Part shown: piece after piece, positions 52,710 through 60,667 of the stretch
How the letters are laid out: each line of letters starts with the position of its first letter
Position numbering within the stretch: position 1 is the stretch's first letter
DNA from: Gluconobacter japonicus
Lineage (GTDB): Bacteria; Pseudomonadota; Alphaproteobacteria; Acetobacterales; Acetobacteraceae
Direction of reading: 5' to 3'
Length of the DNA stretch: 64,000 bases
NCBI RefSeq assembly: GCF_002723975.1
Contig: NZ_BEWO01000008.1
Location: 62,001 to 126,000, forward strand
The notes under the pieces: model-generated
What the model was told of the DNA's origin: nothing
What the model saw: the letters and a program-made list of their open reading frames with translations, nothing else
Database searches by the model: none
Made by a program: the position numbers and the translations under genes

Positions 52710-53194
52710 CTATTCCCGATATTGCCTTTGACTCCAGTCAAATATATGGCCGTCGCGTTCTGCTGTAATAATACACGCTGCCATGCGCCGAGCCCGTGAC
52801 CACGATGTCAGGATATTCCACGGCACTCCATGATCCAGAAGATAAAGCATCTCCTGGAACGCAGAGTGCCTGCTTAGTTTTTTGCTGTAGCAACCATCTC
52901 TTCTTCATCCTGCCCTTGCTGGAAAAAAGGATGAAGCGCCGCCACCCCAGTTTTCCCTAACCGGCGTGCCAGTTCACGAATTTCTTCTTTTGTTCCAGGC
53001 ATCTGTACAGGAACTCCGTCAATTGCTGTGACAGAGCAGATCATTTCCGCATAACCAAGCCAGGTCGCCGCAGCAGGACCATTGACCGCCGACCCTGCTG
53101 CTTCGATCAGATCCAACATATCAGCCGGATCAATCTCTTTAAGCGCAAGACAGCGACCATCCGAAAGAGATACGGTTTCCGGAAGAATACTCAC
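52710..53194 (-). CDS. Tail assembly chaperone, long form made by -1 ribosomal frameshifting
   Basis: The chaperone frame reaches GCA AAA AAC TAA. The heptamer A-AAA-AAC (52883 to 52877) is a classical -1 slippery site directly before the stop. After a -1 slip the ribosome reads 55 more codons to TAG at 52712-52710, giving about 161 residues. The extension contains FQEMLYLLDHGVPWNILTSW and SRARRMAACIITAERDGHIF, a helical pattern like the T/E' extensions of lambda G-GT and P2 E-E'. The next gene starts 2 bases after the long-form stop, which supports real translation of this frame. A GCAG-N5-CTGC hairpin follows the slippery site by 3 bases. Confidence 0.85.
52874..53194 (-). CDS. Tail assembly chaperone, short form (lambda G / P2 E equivalent)
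   Basis: A 106-residue protein directly after the tube gene, starting at a GTG that overlaps the tube stop (GTGA). It has the typical layout: short beta start with LSDGRCLALKEIDPADMLDLIEAAG, a central part mentioning VTAIDGVPVQMPGTKEEIRELARRL (in sections), and a polar tail EEEMVATAKN leading into the slippery site. Tail chaperones coat the tape measure and recruit tube subunits. The ratio of short to long form is usually essential for tail length. Confidence 0.82.
   Translation of the reverse strand: MSILPETVSLSDGRCLALKEIDPADMLDLIEAAGSAVNGPAAATWLGYAEMICSVTAIDGVPVQMPGTKEEIRELARRLGKTGVAALHPFFQQGQDEEEMVATAKN
52877..52883 (-). other. Slippery heptamer A AAA AAC
   Basis: On the minus strand the zero-frame codons AAA and AAC are preceded by the A of GCA, giving X XXY YYZ = A AAA AAC. 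The UAA stop follows at once, which would favour pausing and slipping. A frameshift by one base back opens the 55-codon extension that ends at 52710. Confidence 0.85.
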
Positions 53195-53616
53195 GAAATT
53201 TTTGTCCTTGTAGAAGCAAAGAACTGAACTGTCTGATGAACCATCTGATCAGACTGCCACGCGTCATTTTTCAGCTTGATAGAAATATTCGTATATTCCC
53301 AGGTACTGGTAGTCCCGTCAGGCTCCGTCACATACTGATAAATCGTACCACTCCCGACAGTACCAGCATTCCAGTAAGCGGCTTCAATTGCTGCGACCAA
53401 ATTATCAAGCGCAGCGCTAGCCCGAGCAATCTGAAAAGAACCTCTCCACCCATTGGGAACATTGAATTCCACGGGCATTCCGTTCAGCGGACTGGCCCGC
53501 AGAGCCTGTGTCTCCTGTGACGCTCCAAAAGAGGTCACATCCCGAAGATCAACGCGCTGTCCATTCCATAGAACCGTAATCCGACAGTCACGACCAATAC
53601 TGTATGGATTTGCCAT
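53191..53616 (-). CDS. Phage tail tube protein
   Basis: A 141-residue protein placed after the sheath, as in P2 (FII) and Mu. ATG 53616 has GGGAG 9 bases upstream and follows the sheath stop by 2 bases. Beta-rich, with CRITVLWNGQRVDLRDVTSFGASQ, WRGSFQIARASAALDNLVAAIE in sections, and STWEYTNISIKLKNDAW, typical of tube proteins that stack as hexamers. Confidence 0.86.
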   Translation of the reverse strand: MANPYSIGRDCRITVLWNGQRVDLRDVTSFGASQETQALRASPLNGMPVEFNVPNGWRGSFQIARASAALDNLVAAIEAAYWNAGTVGSGTIYQYVTEPDGTTSTWEYTNISIKLKNDAWQSDQMVHQTVQFFASTRTKIS

Positions 53617-53618
53617 GC

Positions 53619-55103
53619 TCAAACGCTCCCCCCACCAGATGTTACCGTCACGGAGGTTCCACCCTGCAAATTCACTACAAATTTTTCGTTGATTCCCTGA
53701 TAACGCACAGCAACATCGGCCTGAACGTAACCAAGAGCCGTTCGCGTCTGAGGATTATTCGTACTGTCGCAAACAACACTGTAAGGTAACTCGCCGTTCT
53801 GAACAGCCAGAATGCCCTGCGATAGCAGAGATGACAGAAAACCAAGAAGCGTTGCACGAATGTCCGAAAAGAGTGTGTCGTTCACAACCTGACCAACATA
53901 AGCCCCCATTCCTCCTGCCAAAGAAGACGCAAGGTAATTGGTCAGTCGCGTGTAGTTATCACCATTGACGATTGCCTTGCTCGAAGCATTATGCCCACAA
54001 CGCACCGCCCAATACGAACCACCCGGCGCAGGATTGCAAATAACATCTATTCCCGCCGTAAACAGCGTAGAAAGTTCTGCCGTAGAGTATGTTGCACTGC
54101 TTCCTGTCAGACCTGATTTCTGACTCCCGACAATCCCGGCCAACGCCTTGTTAAGGCTCGACTGCTCAGGTGACAGCGCGGCCAGAATACCTGCGGCAAA
54201 AGCCTGCGGACTGACAAGCATCATTCCATTAACGTCATCATTCCACCACAGCCAATCCCCAAACATCAGTTTGACCGCAGGAGAATCCAGTCCACTGGCA
54301 GCTTTGATCGACACAGCATTCGTAACGCTGTCATAAGAAGGGCCAGACGCAATCATGTACGTCCCTTCTCCAAGCCCAAATGCAGCTTGGGAAGAATACG
54401 ACACACTGTCCGTAATGCCATGTAAAAGCGCGATCGCACAGCCTTGCCCTCTCAGAGCATACATCCCCGTACGAACGATCTCGTCTTTTCCCACAAAAGA
54501 CGCCACAGAAGGCGCAGCACCATCCAGCCCTCCCATCAACGTCACGCTACCAGAGACCATGTCCGGAACAACTTCTGGCAAACGTACGGTAATCAGCGCC
54601 GACAGATCCTGTGCGACAGCCGCAGCAATTGTAGTCCAGTCATGACCCGCATAGCTGGCAAATCCTAGTACAGGATGTGAAACCGCCAATGCATAACCGG
54701 AACCGGTTGCACTCACCGTCACCACAATACTGTTGCCCGCTGTCCCCGTATGAACAGCTTGAAGTGCCACATCCCCAAAACTGCCGGACGCCGCTACATC
54801 CGTACCATCCGTAACACGGACAACCACAAAAGAAGATGCCCCCTGCAGGGCGGCAATATTCACAGCAAGTCCAGCATCCGTCACTGCATCCTGCTTTGCA
54901 CCGAATGCCACCAGGTAATCCCCCATGCCACCCACAGGCACAGGTGAACCAACAGGCCCCCAACCGGCAGTTCCCACAATGCCAAGCTTGGACGAAGGCG
55001 CACCTGTCAGGCCAAGCGTCTGTGGCTGTGCAATCTGCACATAAAGATTAGGCACCGTCAGTGCCGTCGTATTTAGCGTACCCGCCTGATAAACCAGAGA
55101 CAT
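53619..55103 (-). CDS. Phage contractile tail sheath protein
   Basis: A 494-residue sheath subunit. The N-terminus (TALTVPNLYVQIAQPQ, SSKLGIVGTAGWGPVGSPV) and the central GSVTLMGGLDG match the FI sheath family. The C-terminal domain (VVNDTLFSDIRATLLGFLSSLLSQGIL in sections, DVAVRYQGINEKFVVNLQGG) provides the strands that interlink subunits. It shows that the virion has a contractile (myovirus-type) tail. Preceded by a terminator hairpin and an AAGGAG about 11 bases before the ATG. Confidence 0.93.
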   Translation of the reverse strand: MSLVYQAGTLNTTALTVPNLYVQIAQPQTLGLTGAPSSKLGIVGTAGWGPVGSPVPVGGMGDYLVAFGAKQDAVTDAGLAVNIAALQGASSFVVVRVTDGTDVAASGSFGDVALQAVHTGTAGNSIVVTVSATGSGYALAVSHPVLGFASYAGHDWTTIAAAVAQDLSALITVRLPEVVPDMVSGSVTLMGGLDGAAPSVASFVGKDEIVRTGMYALRGQGCAIALLHGITDSVSYSSQAAFGLGEGTYMIASGPSYDSVTNAVSIKAASGLDSPAVKLMFGDWLWWNDDVNGMMLVSPQAFAAGILAALSPEQSSLNKALAGIVGSQKSGLTGSSATYSTAELSTLFTAGIDVICNPAPGGSYWAVRCGHNASSKAIVNGDNYTRLTNYLASSLAGGMGAYVGQVVNDTLFSDIRATLLGFLSSLLSQGILAVQNGELPYSVVCDSTNNPQTRTALGYVQADVAVRYQGINEKFVVNLQGGTSVTVTSGGGSV

Positions 55104-55125
55104 CCGCTGGTTTTCTCCTTTTAAT

Positions 55126-55163
55126 AAAAAAGCTCCATTCCAATTTCGGAATGAAGCTTTTTC
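55126..55163 (-). terminator. Hairpin terminator between neck and sheath genes
   Basis: AAAAGCTCCATTCC (55128-55141) pairs with GGAATGAAGCTTTT (from 55148) with one mismatch and a 6-base loop. On the minus strand a T-run follows. It sits in an 80-base gap between the neck gene end (55184) and the sheath start (55103), and may reduce tail transcription relative to head genes or mark a tail promoter downstream. Confidence 0.85.
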
Positions 55164-55183
55164 TCATTAAATTCTTTTATTTT

Positions 55184-56158
55184 TCAGTCTGTAGAACACA
55201 CAACCGTACCAAACTGATTCAACGTCATGCCCGGATATTCAGAACAGGAGGATGCCGACAACCTCGCAACATTCATCGCACTCAGCGCCTGTGTTACAAC
55301 GCTTTCTTCCAATGCAGGCACAAAGGCACCAAAGCCACTTCCTCCCTCCGGAATATCAGATGTTCCTACTCCAAACATCATGTCAGCAGCCCATTGGATC
55401 TGGAGCACGTCAAAAATCAGTTCGTAGAGATAATCCCGGCGATAAATTGCCTGATTTTGCATAGCGTCCACATCTTCGACGCTCACAAATTTCAGTTGTG
55501 CCTGTCGACCATCCAGCGTCGATATCCAACTTTTCTCTGCAAGTGCCATATCCAGAGACAATCCAATCTCATCTCGAACACTCGCATCTGCTGTCCAGAC
55601 GGAAACACGATACAGCTGGCTCTGCCGACGGCTAACCCGGACAGATTCCCCATACCCAACAACATTTCCCAAAAGAGAAACATCTGGAACACTCACAACT
55701 GCCTCATCCGCAACACCGTGAGGCAACTGCTTTGCCAAAGCCGCCGCTACACTGTCTGGAGTATCCTGGGCCGTCACCGCATAAGCAGCCGTTGTCTGAC
55801 GCACTCCTGCGTACCAGAGACCAACAACCCCCGAAGGAACAGTATCCTTCGGGAAAACAATCTGAACTGTCTGCCCCGCCTGCAGAACAGAAACAGTCGG
55901 CAGAATGCGCGCCTGAACATGCCATGGTCGCCCCAAGGGTTCTGGTACAGCCGCCCTCTTCTGCGCAGCCATCGTCACAGTCACATAATCCGTATGACTC
56001 CGAATATTCTGAGCCGCAAATATATCACTGGGCAAAAGCCAGCCACGCCGAACAACAGTCTGCCGCCCGGTAAGGGACGGTTTCTCTAACCCATCCGGAT
56101 ACAATATCCCCGCACATACATAAGCGAGAACCTGACTCATCTGAGAGGCATCCGCCAT
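55184..56158 (-). CDS. Probable phage neck / tail terminator protein
   Basis: A 324-residue protein between the connector genes and the sheath. The first 200 residues are beta-rich (VQARILPTVSVLQAGQTVQIVF). The C-terminal third (LYRVSVWTADASVRDEIGL, DGRQAQLKFVSVEDVDAMQ, IYRRDYLYELIFDVLQIQW) has the pattern of tail terminator proteins that cap the tube and join it to the head. Function is inferred from that pattern and position. The ATG has only a weak Shine-Dalgarno (GGGA). Confidence 0.6.
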   Translation of the reverse strand: MADASQMSQVLAYVCAGILYPDGLEKPSLTGRQTVVRRGWLLPSDIFAAQNIRSHTDYVTVTMAAQKRAAVPEPLGRPWHVQARILPTVSVLQAGQTVQIVFPKDTVPSGVVGLWYAGVRQTTAAYAVTAQDTPDSVAAALAKQLPHGVADEAVVSVPDVSLLGNVVGYGESVRVSRRQSQLYRVSVWTADASVRDEIGLSLDMALAEKSWISTLDGRQAQLKFVSVEDVDAMQNQAIYRRDYLYELIFDVLQIQWAADMMFGVGTSDIPEGGSGFGAFVPALEESVVTQALSAMNVARLSASSCSEYPGMTLNQFGTVVCSTD

Positions 56159-56170
56159 TTCAATTTCCCA

Positions 56171-56773
56171 TCAGATCTGCTGCAACGACATGGTGCAACG
56201 CAAACCCCAGTCAGACATTTCGGCGGTATTTATCGTATAAGTGACATCAAGATCTGTTGTAACCGTCATGTAAGGCTGAAGCAGGACACCAGGAAGACGC
56301 GGCAAATACATAATAAACTGACCTGGCTTGACCGAGCCTGGCACACCGCTTCCAGACGCCTCTCCTTTTGATTTCAGGACAATTGCAGCAGGGCAGTCTT
56401 CAACGACATTTCCCGTTGTTCCCGTAACCCCACTAACCTGAACAATACGGCTACATGCAACACACAAAGGTGGCCTCAATTCCTCCACCGCCGCTACGAA
56501 AAACGTTTTTCCAGCGCATGTCAGAATATCCCCGACCAACGTATCATCCCGCCGATCCGTCAGAACATATTCCATGACTTTACCCCAACCGGGCACACGC
56601 GAAAACGAAAACGAGTCCTGTGCGTCAAAAGCCAGCATGGGATGAGCATAAACATCCTGCATCGGCGCCAATGGATAAGCAGGCCGATACTGCATACCAG
56701 CCTGTCCCAAAATACCCGCAGCCTTCGCATGGCCCTTACAGACCCGGGATGCAATCAATTCAAGATGCATCAT
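56171..56773 (-). CDS. Phage head-tail connection protein, unassigned
   Basis: A 200-residue protein; AAGGAAGC lies just before the ATG. Features seen: AGMQYRPAYPLAPMQDVY, a beta-rich middle (VGDILTCAGKTFFVAAVEELRPPLCVACSR in sections) with several cysteines, and a C-terminal MTVTTDLDVTYTINTAEMSDWGLRC. Position between capsid and tail terminator suggests a head-closure or stopper protein. I do not recognise a specific family. Confidence 0.6.
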   Translation of the reverse strand: MMHLELIASRVCKGHAKAAGILGQAGMQYRPAYPLAPMQDVYAHPMLAFDAQDSFSFSRVPGWGKVMEYVLTDRRDDTLVGDILTCAGKTFFVAAVEELRPPLCVACSRIVQVSGVTGTTGNVVEDCPAAIVLKSKGEASGSGVPGSVKPGQFIMYLPRLPGVLLQPYMTVTTDLDVTYTINTAEMSDWGLRCTMSLQQI

Positions 56774-56780
56774 GCTTCCT

Positions 56781-57182
56781 TCAAATCACTACAGCACGAC
56801 CATCCTGCAACTCCAGACCGCCCGTCACACCTAGAAACGCACAGAGACGACGACGCCAAAGCGTCAGAAGTGCCACCCGGTCCCGCAATTCATGCCCATT
56901 GTGATACCAGCTCGCAGCCTGCGCCGTATCCAGATTGTCCGAAGCTCCAAGAAGGGCCGTTTCAAGTGGGTAAAGCTGTGACAGATATAGTCGAACCTGC
57001 TGAAGTTCCGCACCCGACAGATTTCCCATACGCCATTCCAGCGCCCCCTCAACCTGAAAAAAGCGCCAGGATTCTTGCCCCGTTTCCCGAGATCCAACAG
57101 CCGGATACCCGCAAAACCTCCGGACATCCATTTTCTCTCCTTCCGTTAAAGGAGCAGAAGACAGACTTGCCGTTCCAGACAT
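56781..57182 (-). CDS. Phage head-tail adaptor-like protein
   Basis: About 133 residues from ATG 57182 (AGGGGA about 5 bases upstream); ATG 57131 is another option. After a polar N-terminus, MDVRRFCGYPAVG begins a mainly helical domain (AELQQVRLYLSQLYPLETALLGASDNLD, RDRVALLTLWRRRLCAFLGV in sections), like gp6/gp15-type adaptors that bind the portal. The placement directly after the capsid gene supports this. Confidence 0.6.
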   Translation of the reverse strand: MSGTASLSSAPLTEGEKMDVRRFCGYPAVGSRETGQESWRFFQVEGALEWRMGNLSGAELQQVRLYLSQLYPLETALLGASDNLDTAQAASWYHNGHELRDRVALLTLWRRRLCAFLGVTGGLELQDGRAVVI

Positions 57183-57234
57183 ACTTTTCCCCTGACCTGA
57201 AAGGCCTCGTGTCACCACGAGGCCCCAGTCGTAT

Positions 57235-58614
57235 TCAGAACGTCATACCCAGCGCGTCCGTGCCCAGACTCTCAATCACAACACCACGCTTCAGATAACT
57301 GTTGGTCGCCGTCGGAATAACATTCGTATCCGCCGTCACGTCTGTCGGCAGCGCAAAACCGCCAATCCAGTACCAGGACTGCGCAATGATCTGCCGCAGA
57401 CGATCCAGCGGCTCACGGGTCACCATCGCCACCCCGTCAACCATCTCAATCAGCGCACGATCAGCGTCCGGAATATCGGAATGACCCGTCAGCGCACAGT
57501 CGCCCTCAATCAGTGCCCCCTGCCCCAAAAGTAGTGCACGATGAATCGGTCCAGCACCAAGAGACAGCTGCTGAGGCGCTTCAGTCGTCGGAATAAAACG
57601 AACACCCAGCAGTTCAATAACCTGCCCAGAACGATACTCTTCCGAACCATATGCGCCACGATAAAGATGCTTGAAATCATCATCCCGAAACAACGACAGA
57701 AGCTGAATATCATCCAGATAACAGTGATATGCCCCATTAATCATCGGCACGTTATTCCGACGTAGTGTCGCAACACCCGCAAGAACCTGCTGAATACCAA
57801 GCGTATCTGCCAGACCGCTCGAACTCGCCGTCTGAAGCGCCGCCGTCGTCAGGCGACCGTTAGGACGAATAACCTTCGGCGCAGTCGCAGCAACCACAGG
57901 CTGACCCAATGCACCATCGGAAACAGACACGCTACCAGAGAACGTCATCTGCCCAGAGATACCGCCCGGCGCCGTAGAAATATTGGTCGCATCCGCCACA
58001 ACCCGGACAAGCGTGTAAACATCCGAACCAACCGTGACGGTCATCCCACTGCTGGATCCAATCAGCGTCACCTGACCATTGACAATAACCGATTGGAACC
58101 CGCGAATATCATCAACCTGAACGGTGTCCCCTTCCGCATCCAGCGCAACATTGACACGCGTATTGCCACCCAGATAACCACCAACACCATTCTGAGCGCC
58201 ACCAAAAAGCGTATTACGCGCCAGGCGATCCAGAGACTGCATGGCCTGAACACCATTCGTGTTGGCATTGGCGAGGAACTGGGACGCAATGCCGACGCCA
58301 CTCGTAACCATATTCAGATCAATCGTGTCACCATACTGATTGATCGAAAGCGTATATTGCTCAACAGACCAGCCCGCTGGGCTCATCCCGTTATCAAAAT
58401 TGGTATTCCCGGTCGGGTTGAGCGGTGTCGTGACAGGCGCCTTCAGGCTTTTGCGCGTCTTGGTCAGCGTCTCACCAATCGCGTTCGGGAAAACCTCCCG
58501 ATCCGCAACCTGACGGAAACCGAGACGAGACTTCAGACCGTTTTCAAACTCACGGGCCAGAAAACCCTGCTGAATGGCGGCCTGAAGCTGAACTGGAAAA
58601 TTATCAATGCTCAT
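57235..58614 (-). CDS. Phage major capsid protein
   Basis: About 459 residues from ATG 58614. The start (VQLQAAIQQGFLAREFENGL, REVFPNAIGETLTKTRKSLK) and end (YHCYLDDIQLLSLFRDDDFKHLYRGAYG in sections, ELLGVRFIPTTEAP, GVAMVTREPLDRLRQIIAQSWYWIGGFAL in sections) fit an HK97-fold capsid, possibly the N4 gp56-like branch. A Gly/Ser/Val-rich insert (about residues 195-265) looks like an added Ig- or beta-type surface domain. No protease gene or cleavable delta domain precedes it; a scaffold-like protein does. Confidence 0.78.
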   Translation of the reverse strand: MSIDNFPVQLQAAIQQGFLAREFENGLKSRLGFRQVADREVFPNAIGETLTKTRKSLKAPVTTPLNPTGNTNFDNGMSPAGWSVEQYTLSINQYGDTIDLNMVTSGVGIASQFLANANTNGVQAMQSLDRLARNTLFGGAQNGVGGYLGGNTRVNVALDAEGDTVQVDDIRGFQSVIVNGQVTLIGSSSGMTVTVGSDVYTLVRVVADATNISTAPGGISGQMTFSGSVSVSDGALGQPVVAATAPKVIRPNGRLTTAALQTASSSGLADTLGIQQVLAGVATLRRNNVPMINGAYHCYLDDIQLLSLFRDDDFKHLYRGAYGSEEYRSGQVIELLGVRFIPTTEAPQQLSLGAGPIHRALLLGQGALIEGDCALTGHSDIPDADRALIEMVDGVAMVTREPLDRLRQIIAQSWYWIGGFALPTDVTADTNVIPTATNSYLKRGVVIESLGTDALGMTF

Positions 58615-58646
58615 AAATTTCGTTCCGTAAATATTTATAGAAATTT

Positions 58647-58666
58647 TCCGGTAGAATTTTACCGGA
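58647..58666 (-). other. Hairpin in the capsid gene leader
   Basis: TCCGGTA (58647-58653) and TACCGGA (58660-58666) form a perfect 7-bp stem with 6-base loop. On the minus strand it is followed by AAAATTTCTATAAATATTT, AT-rich and containing TATAAAT, in the 80-base gap before the capsid ATG. It may be a weak terminator, an mRNA-stabilising stem, or mark a capsid promoter. Confidence 0.5.
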
Positions 58667-58694
58667 CGCACTCAATCACTTCACACCCGAGCCA

Positions 58695-59189
58695 TCATGC
58701 TCCGGCCAAGAACTGCCATTTTCGGGCTTCGTAATCGGAATCCGTCGCAGATCGGGCATTAAATGCCTCAACCTCTCCCGGCCTGGGCGCAGGATGCCCA
58801 ACCGTCGTCCCGCTGGAATACCCAGGACGCAACACATCACCGAACAGATATCCACGGTCGTTCCGGGATCGTTCCAGAACCTCCGTCACACCCATAACCG
58901 TACCGTCTTCGTTTCGGGTCACACCCTCCATATCGATCAGACGCACAACATCGTCAGGATTATGTGCCCCCATCCGAATGGCTTCAGACCGCAATGCAGC
59001 GACCATGACATCATGATTACTTTCCCGCTTCACACGGGAAATAACTTCCTCATGCGTGCGCTGAAGCTCCTCCTGTCTGGCTTCAGCTTCCGCCATGGCC
59101 TGACGAACGGATTTCACTTCGTCCATCGCTTCTGCAAGCGCCTGACGAAGTTCTGCCACATCTTCAATAGTATCTTCAGATCCGGACAT
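58695..59189 (-). CDS. Phage scaffold-like coiled-coil protein
   Basis: About 164 residues; ATG 59189 has GGAG 6 bases upstream. Residues about 8-60 form a continuous coiled coil (EDVAELRQALAEAMDEVKSVRQ, AEAEARQEELQRTHEEVISR in sections). The C-terminus (TDSDYEARKWQFLAGA) could bind the capsid shell. Location between portal and capsid is where scaffolding proteins lie. No protease motif is visible, so the scaffold may leave intact. Confidence 0.7.
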   Translation of the reverse strand: MSGSEDTIEDVAELRQALAEAMDEVKSVRQAMAEAEARQEELQRTHEEVISRVKRESNHDVMVAALRSEAIRMGAHNPDDVVRLIDMEGVTRNEDGTVMGVTEVLERSRNDRGYLFGDVLRPGYSSGTTVGHPAPRPGEVEAFNARSATDSDYEARKWQFLAGA

Positions 59190-59206
59190 TTTTTCTCCGC
59201 TCACTC

Positions 59207-60625
59207 TTATGCGTCGTCCGACGCAACCCAGTTTTCCAGAAGCCGCCATTCCGTACCGGGATCAGAATTTCCCGACGCCGTCGCATACATTCGAACGGCC
59301 GTCTCCCGGCTCAGAATTCCATTTGAAACCGCCGTCACAAGCCCTTGCGCCAACGACAAAAGCTCAGGGTCTGTCGCCGGGAACCAGGCAGGCCACCGCA
59401 ACGTCATGCGGCAATACGGCAAGTCCTTCACCAGAACACCGCCAAGACGCAGACCATTTTCCAGCACACACGAAAAACGACAGGCCATTCGATAAATGGC
59501 CTGCAATCCACTCTCGCCATAAGAATGACGCAGCCGATCCACCAGCCAGATCAATGGCTGACACATCATCTCCATGGCCTTGCCAGATTGCACGCCAGAA
59601 ATCCGGTCACCATGCGCCCGGTTTCCATGAAGCTGCTCAAGCGCAATCTGCCGAAGCTCCCGATAGTGCTCCAGCACCGCCCCCGCTGCATTACCATTGA
59701 TCTCAAGCAGCTTGGCATCCCCTTCGGGTGGCAATGTCAGAGCCGAAGATGCTCCCCCCTGATGCGCCACACCATCCGAAAATCCACCCGTTTTCAGAAC
59801 AAGCGTCGGATCAGAGCCATATTTCAGCCCGCGCCCAGCTTGAGACAGCAGATAATCCGCCTCAATGACTGTATCGATCGCACGCTCAAACGTGCATTCG
59901 CCTTCCGGGTCTCGCCCCTGACGACCACCAAGATTCCGGATCCAGACAATCGGAACAAACCCCAGTCCATGCCGAACAGACCGGCTCTCGTCCCGCACGC
60001 CTCCATCCATCCCAACAAGCCAGGGAACGGACACTGCACAATCCATCGGCGTCCAGACCCGCTGCCACCAGAACTGAGCACCCAGAAGGTCTTCGCCAAT
60101 CGCATATCCCTGCACAGCCAGATCACGCCCCCGCACCAGGAAACGCTCTTCAACGCGCAGTAATTCGCCGCTGACATCGTCCCAGAACGGCGTCAGATAC
60201 GCCGTATCCAGAACCGAAAGTTTCGGCACACCAGCCGAAACCTCAAAAAGAACCGCTACCGAACCAATAGACCCAACAGTGGCAGCTTCCATCATCAAAG
60301 ATGCCAGCCGCGTCTGAGAGGCAAAGACTCCCATCGCATCTGAAACCCGCGTGTCATCGGCAATCAGACTAGGCCAGTGCGTATCCCCAAACAGCAAAGA
60401 AACAGATTCATCGACAACCGTTCGGCAAAGGTTACTTCTGACGGACGGACGTCTGTTAGAAAGCGGAATGTACTCCCCCGCTCCCGATCGCTCCATCGAG
60501 AACGGATGAGGCAATGCATCATACTGCGTACCGTCCAGAACACGTCTCAACGCCAACAGGCGCGCAGTCCGCGCAGACGCACCCGCCGGCACGGCATAAC
60601 GCCGCTGCAGGGACAACCAGTCCAT
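59207..60625 (-). CDS. Phage portal protein
   Basis: About 472 residues from ATG 60625, with GGAGA 4-5 bases upstream. The N-terminal part (SNRRPSVRSNLCRTVVDESVSLLFGDTHWP in sections), a wing region with FWWQRVWTPMDCAV, and a C-terminal helical stretch (SGVQSGKAMEMMCQPLIWLVDRLRHSYG in sections) are consistent with a dodecameric portal through which terminase pumps DNA. It lies between terminase and scaffold as expected. Confidence 0.82.
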   Translation of the reverse strand: MDWLSLQRRYAVPAGASARTARLLALRRVLDGTQYDALPHPFSMERSGAGEYIPLSNRRPSVRSNLCRTVVDESVSLLFGDTHWPSLIADDTRVSDAMGVFASQTRLASLMMEAATVGSIGSVAVLFEVSAGVPKLSVLDTAYLTPFWDDVSGELLRVEERFLVRGRDLAVQGYAIGEDLLGAQFWWQRVWTPMDCAVSVPWLVGMDGGVRDESRSVRHGLGFVPIVWIRNLGGRQGRDPEGECTFERAIDTVIEADYLLSQAGRGLKYGSDPTLVLKTGGFSDGVAHQGGASSALTLPPEGDAKLLEINGNAAGAVLEHYRELRQIALEQLHGNRAHGDRISGVQSGKAMEMMCQPLIWLVDRLRHSYGESGLQAIYRMACRFSCVLENGLRLGGVLVKDLPYCRMTLRWPAWFPATDPELLSLAQGLVTAVSNGILSRETAVRMYATASGNSDPGTEWRLLENWVASDDA

Positions 60626-60667
60626 GAGTTCTCCAGTGCTAAAGCCCACCTGAAGCCCGAAGGCTTT

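Noticed and set aside
55061-56089. 342-codon plus-strand frame in the prophage neck gene
   Set aside because: Opposite to all structural genes, begins in a terminator, composition unlike a folded protein.
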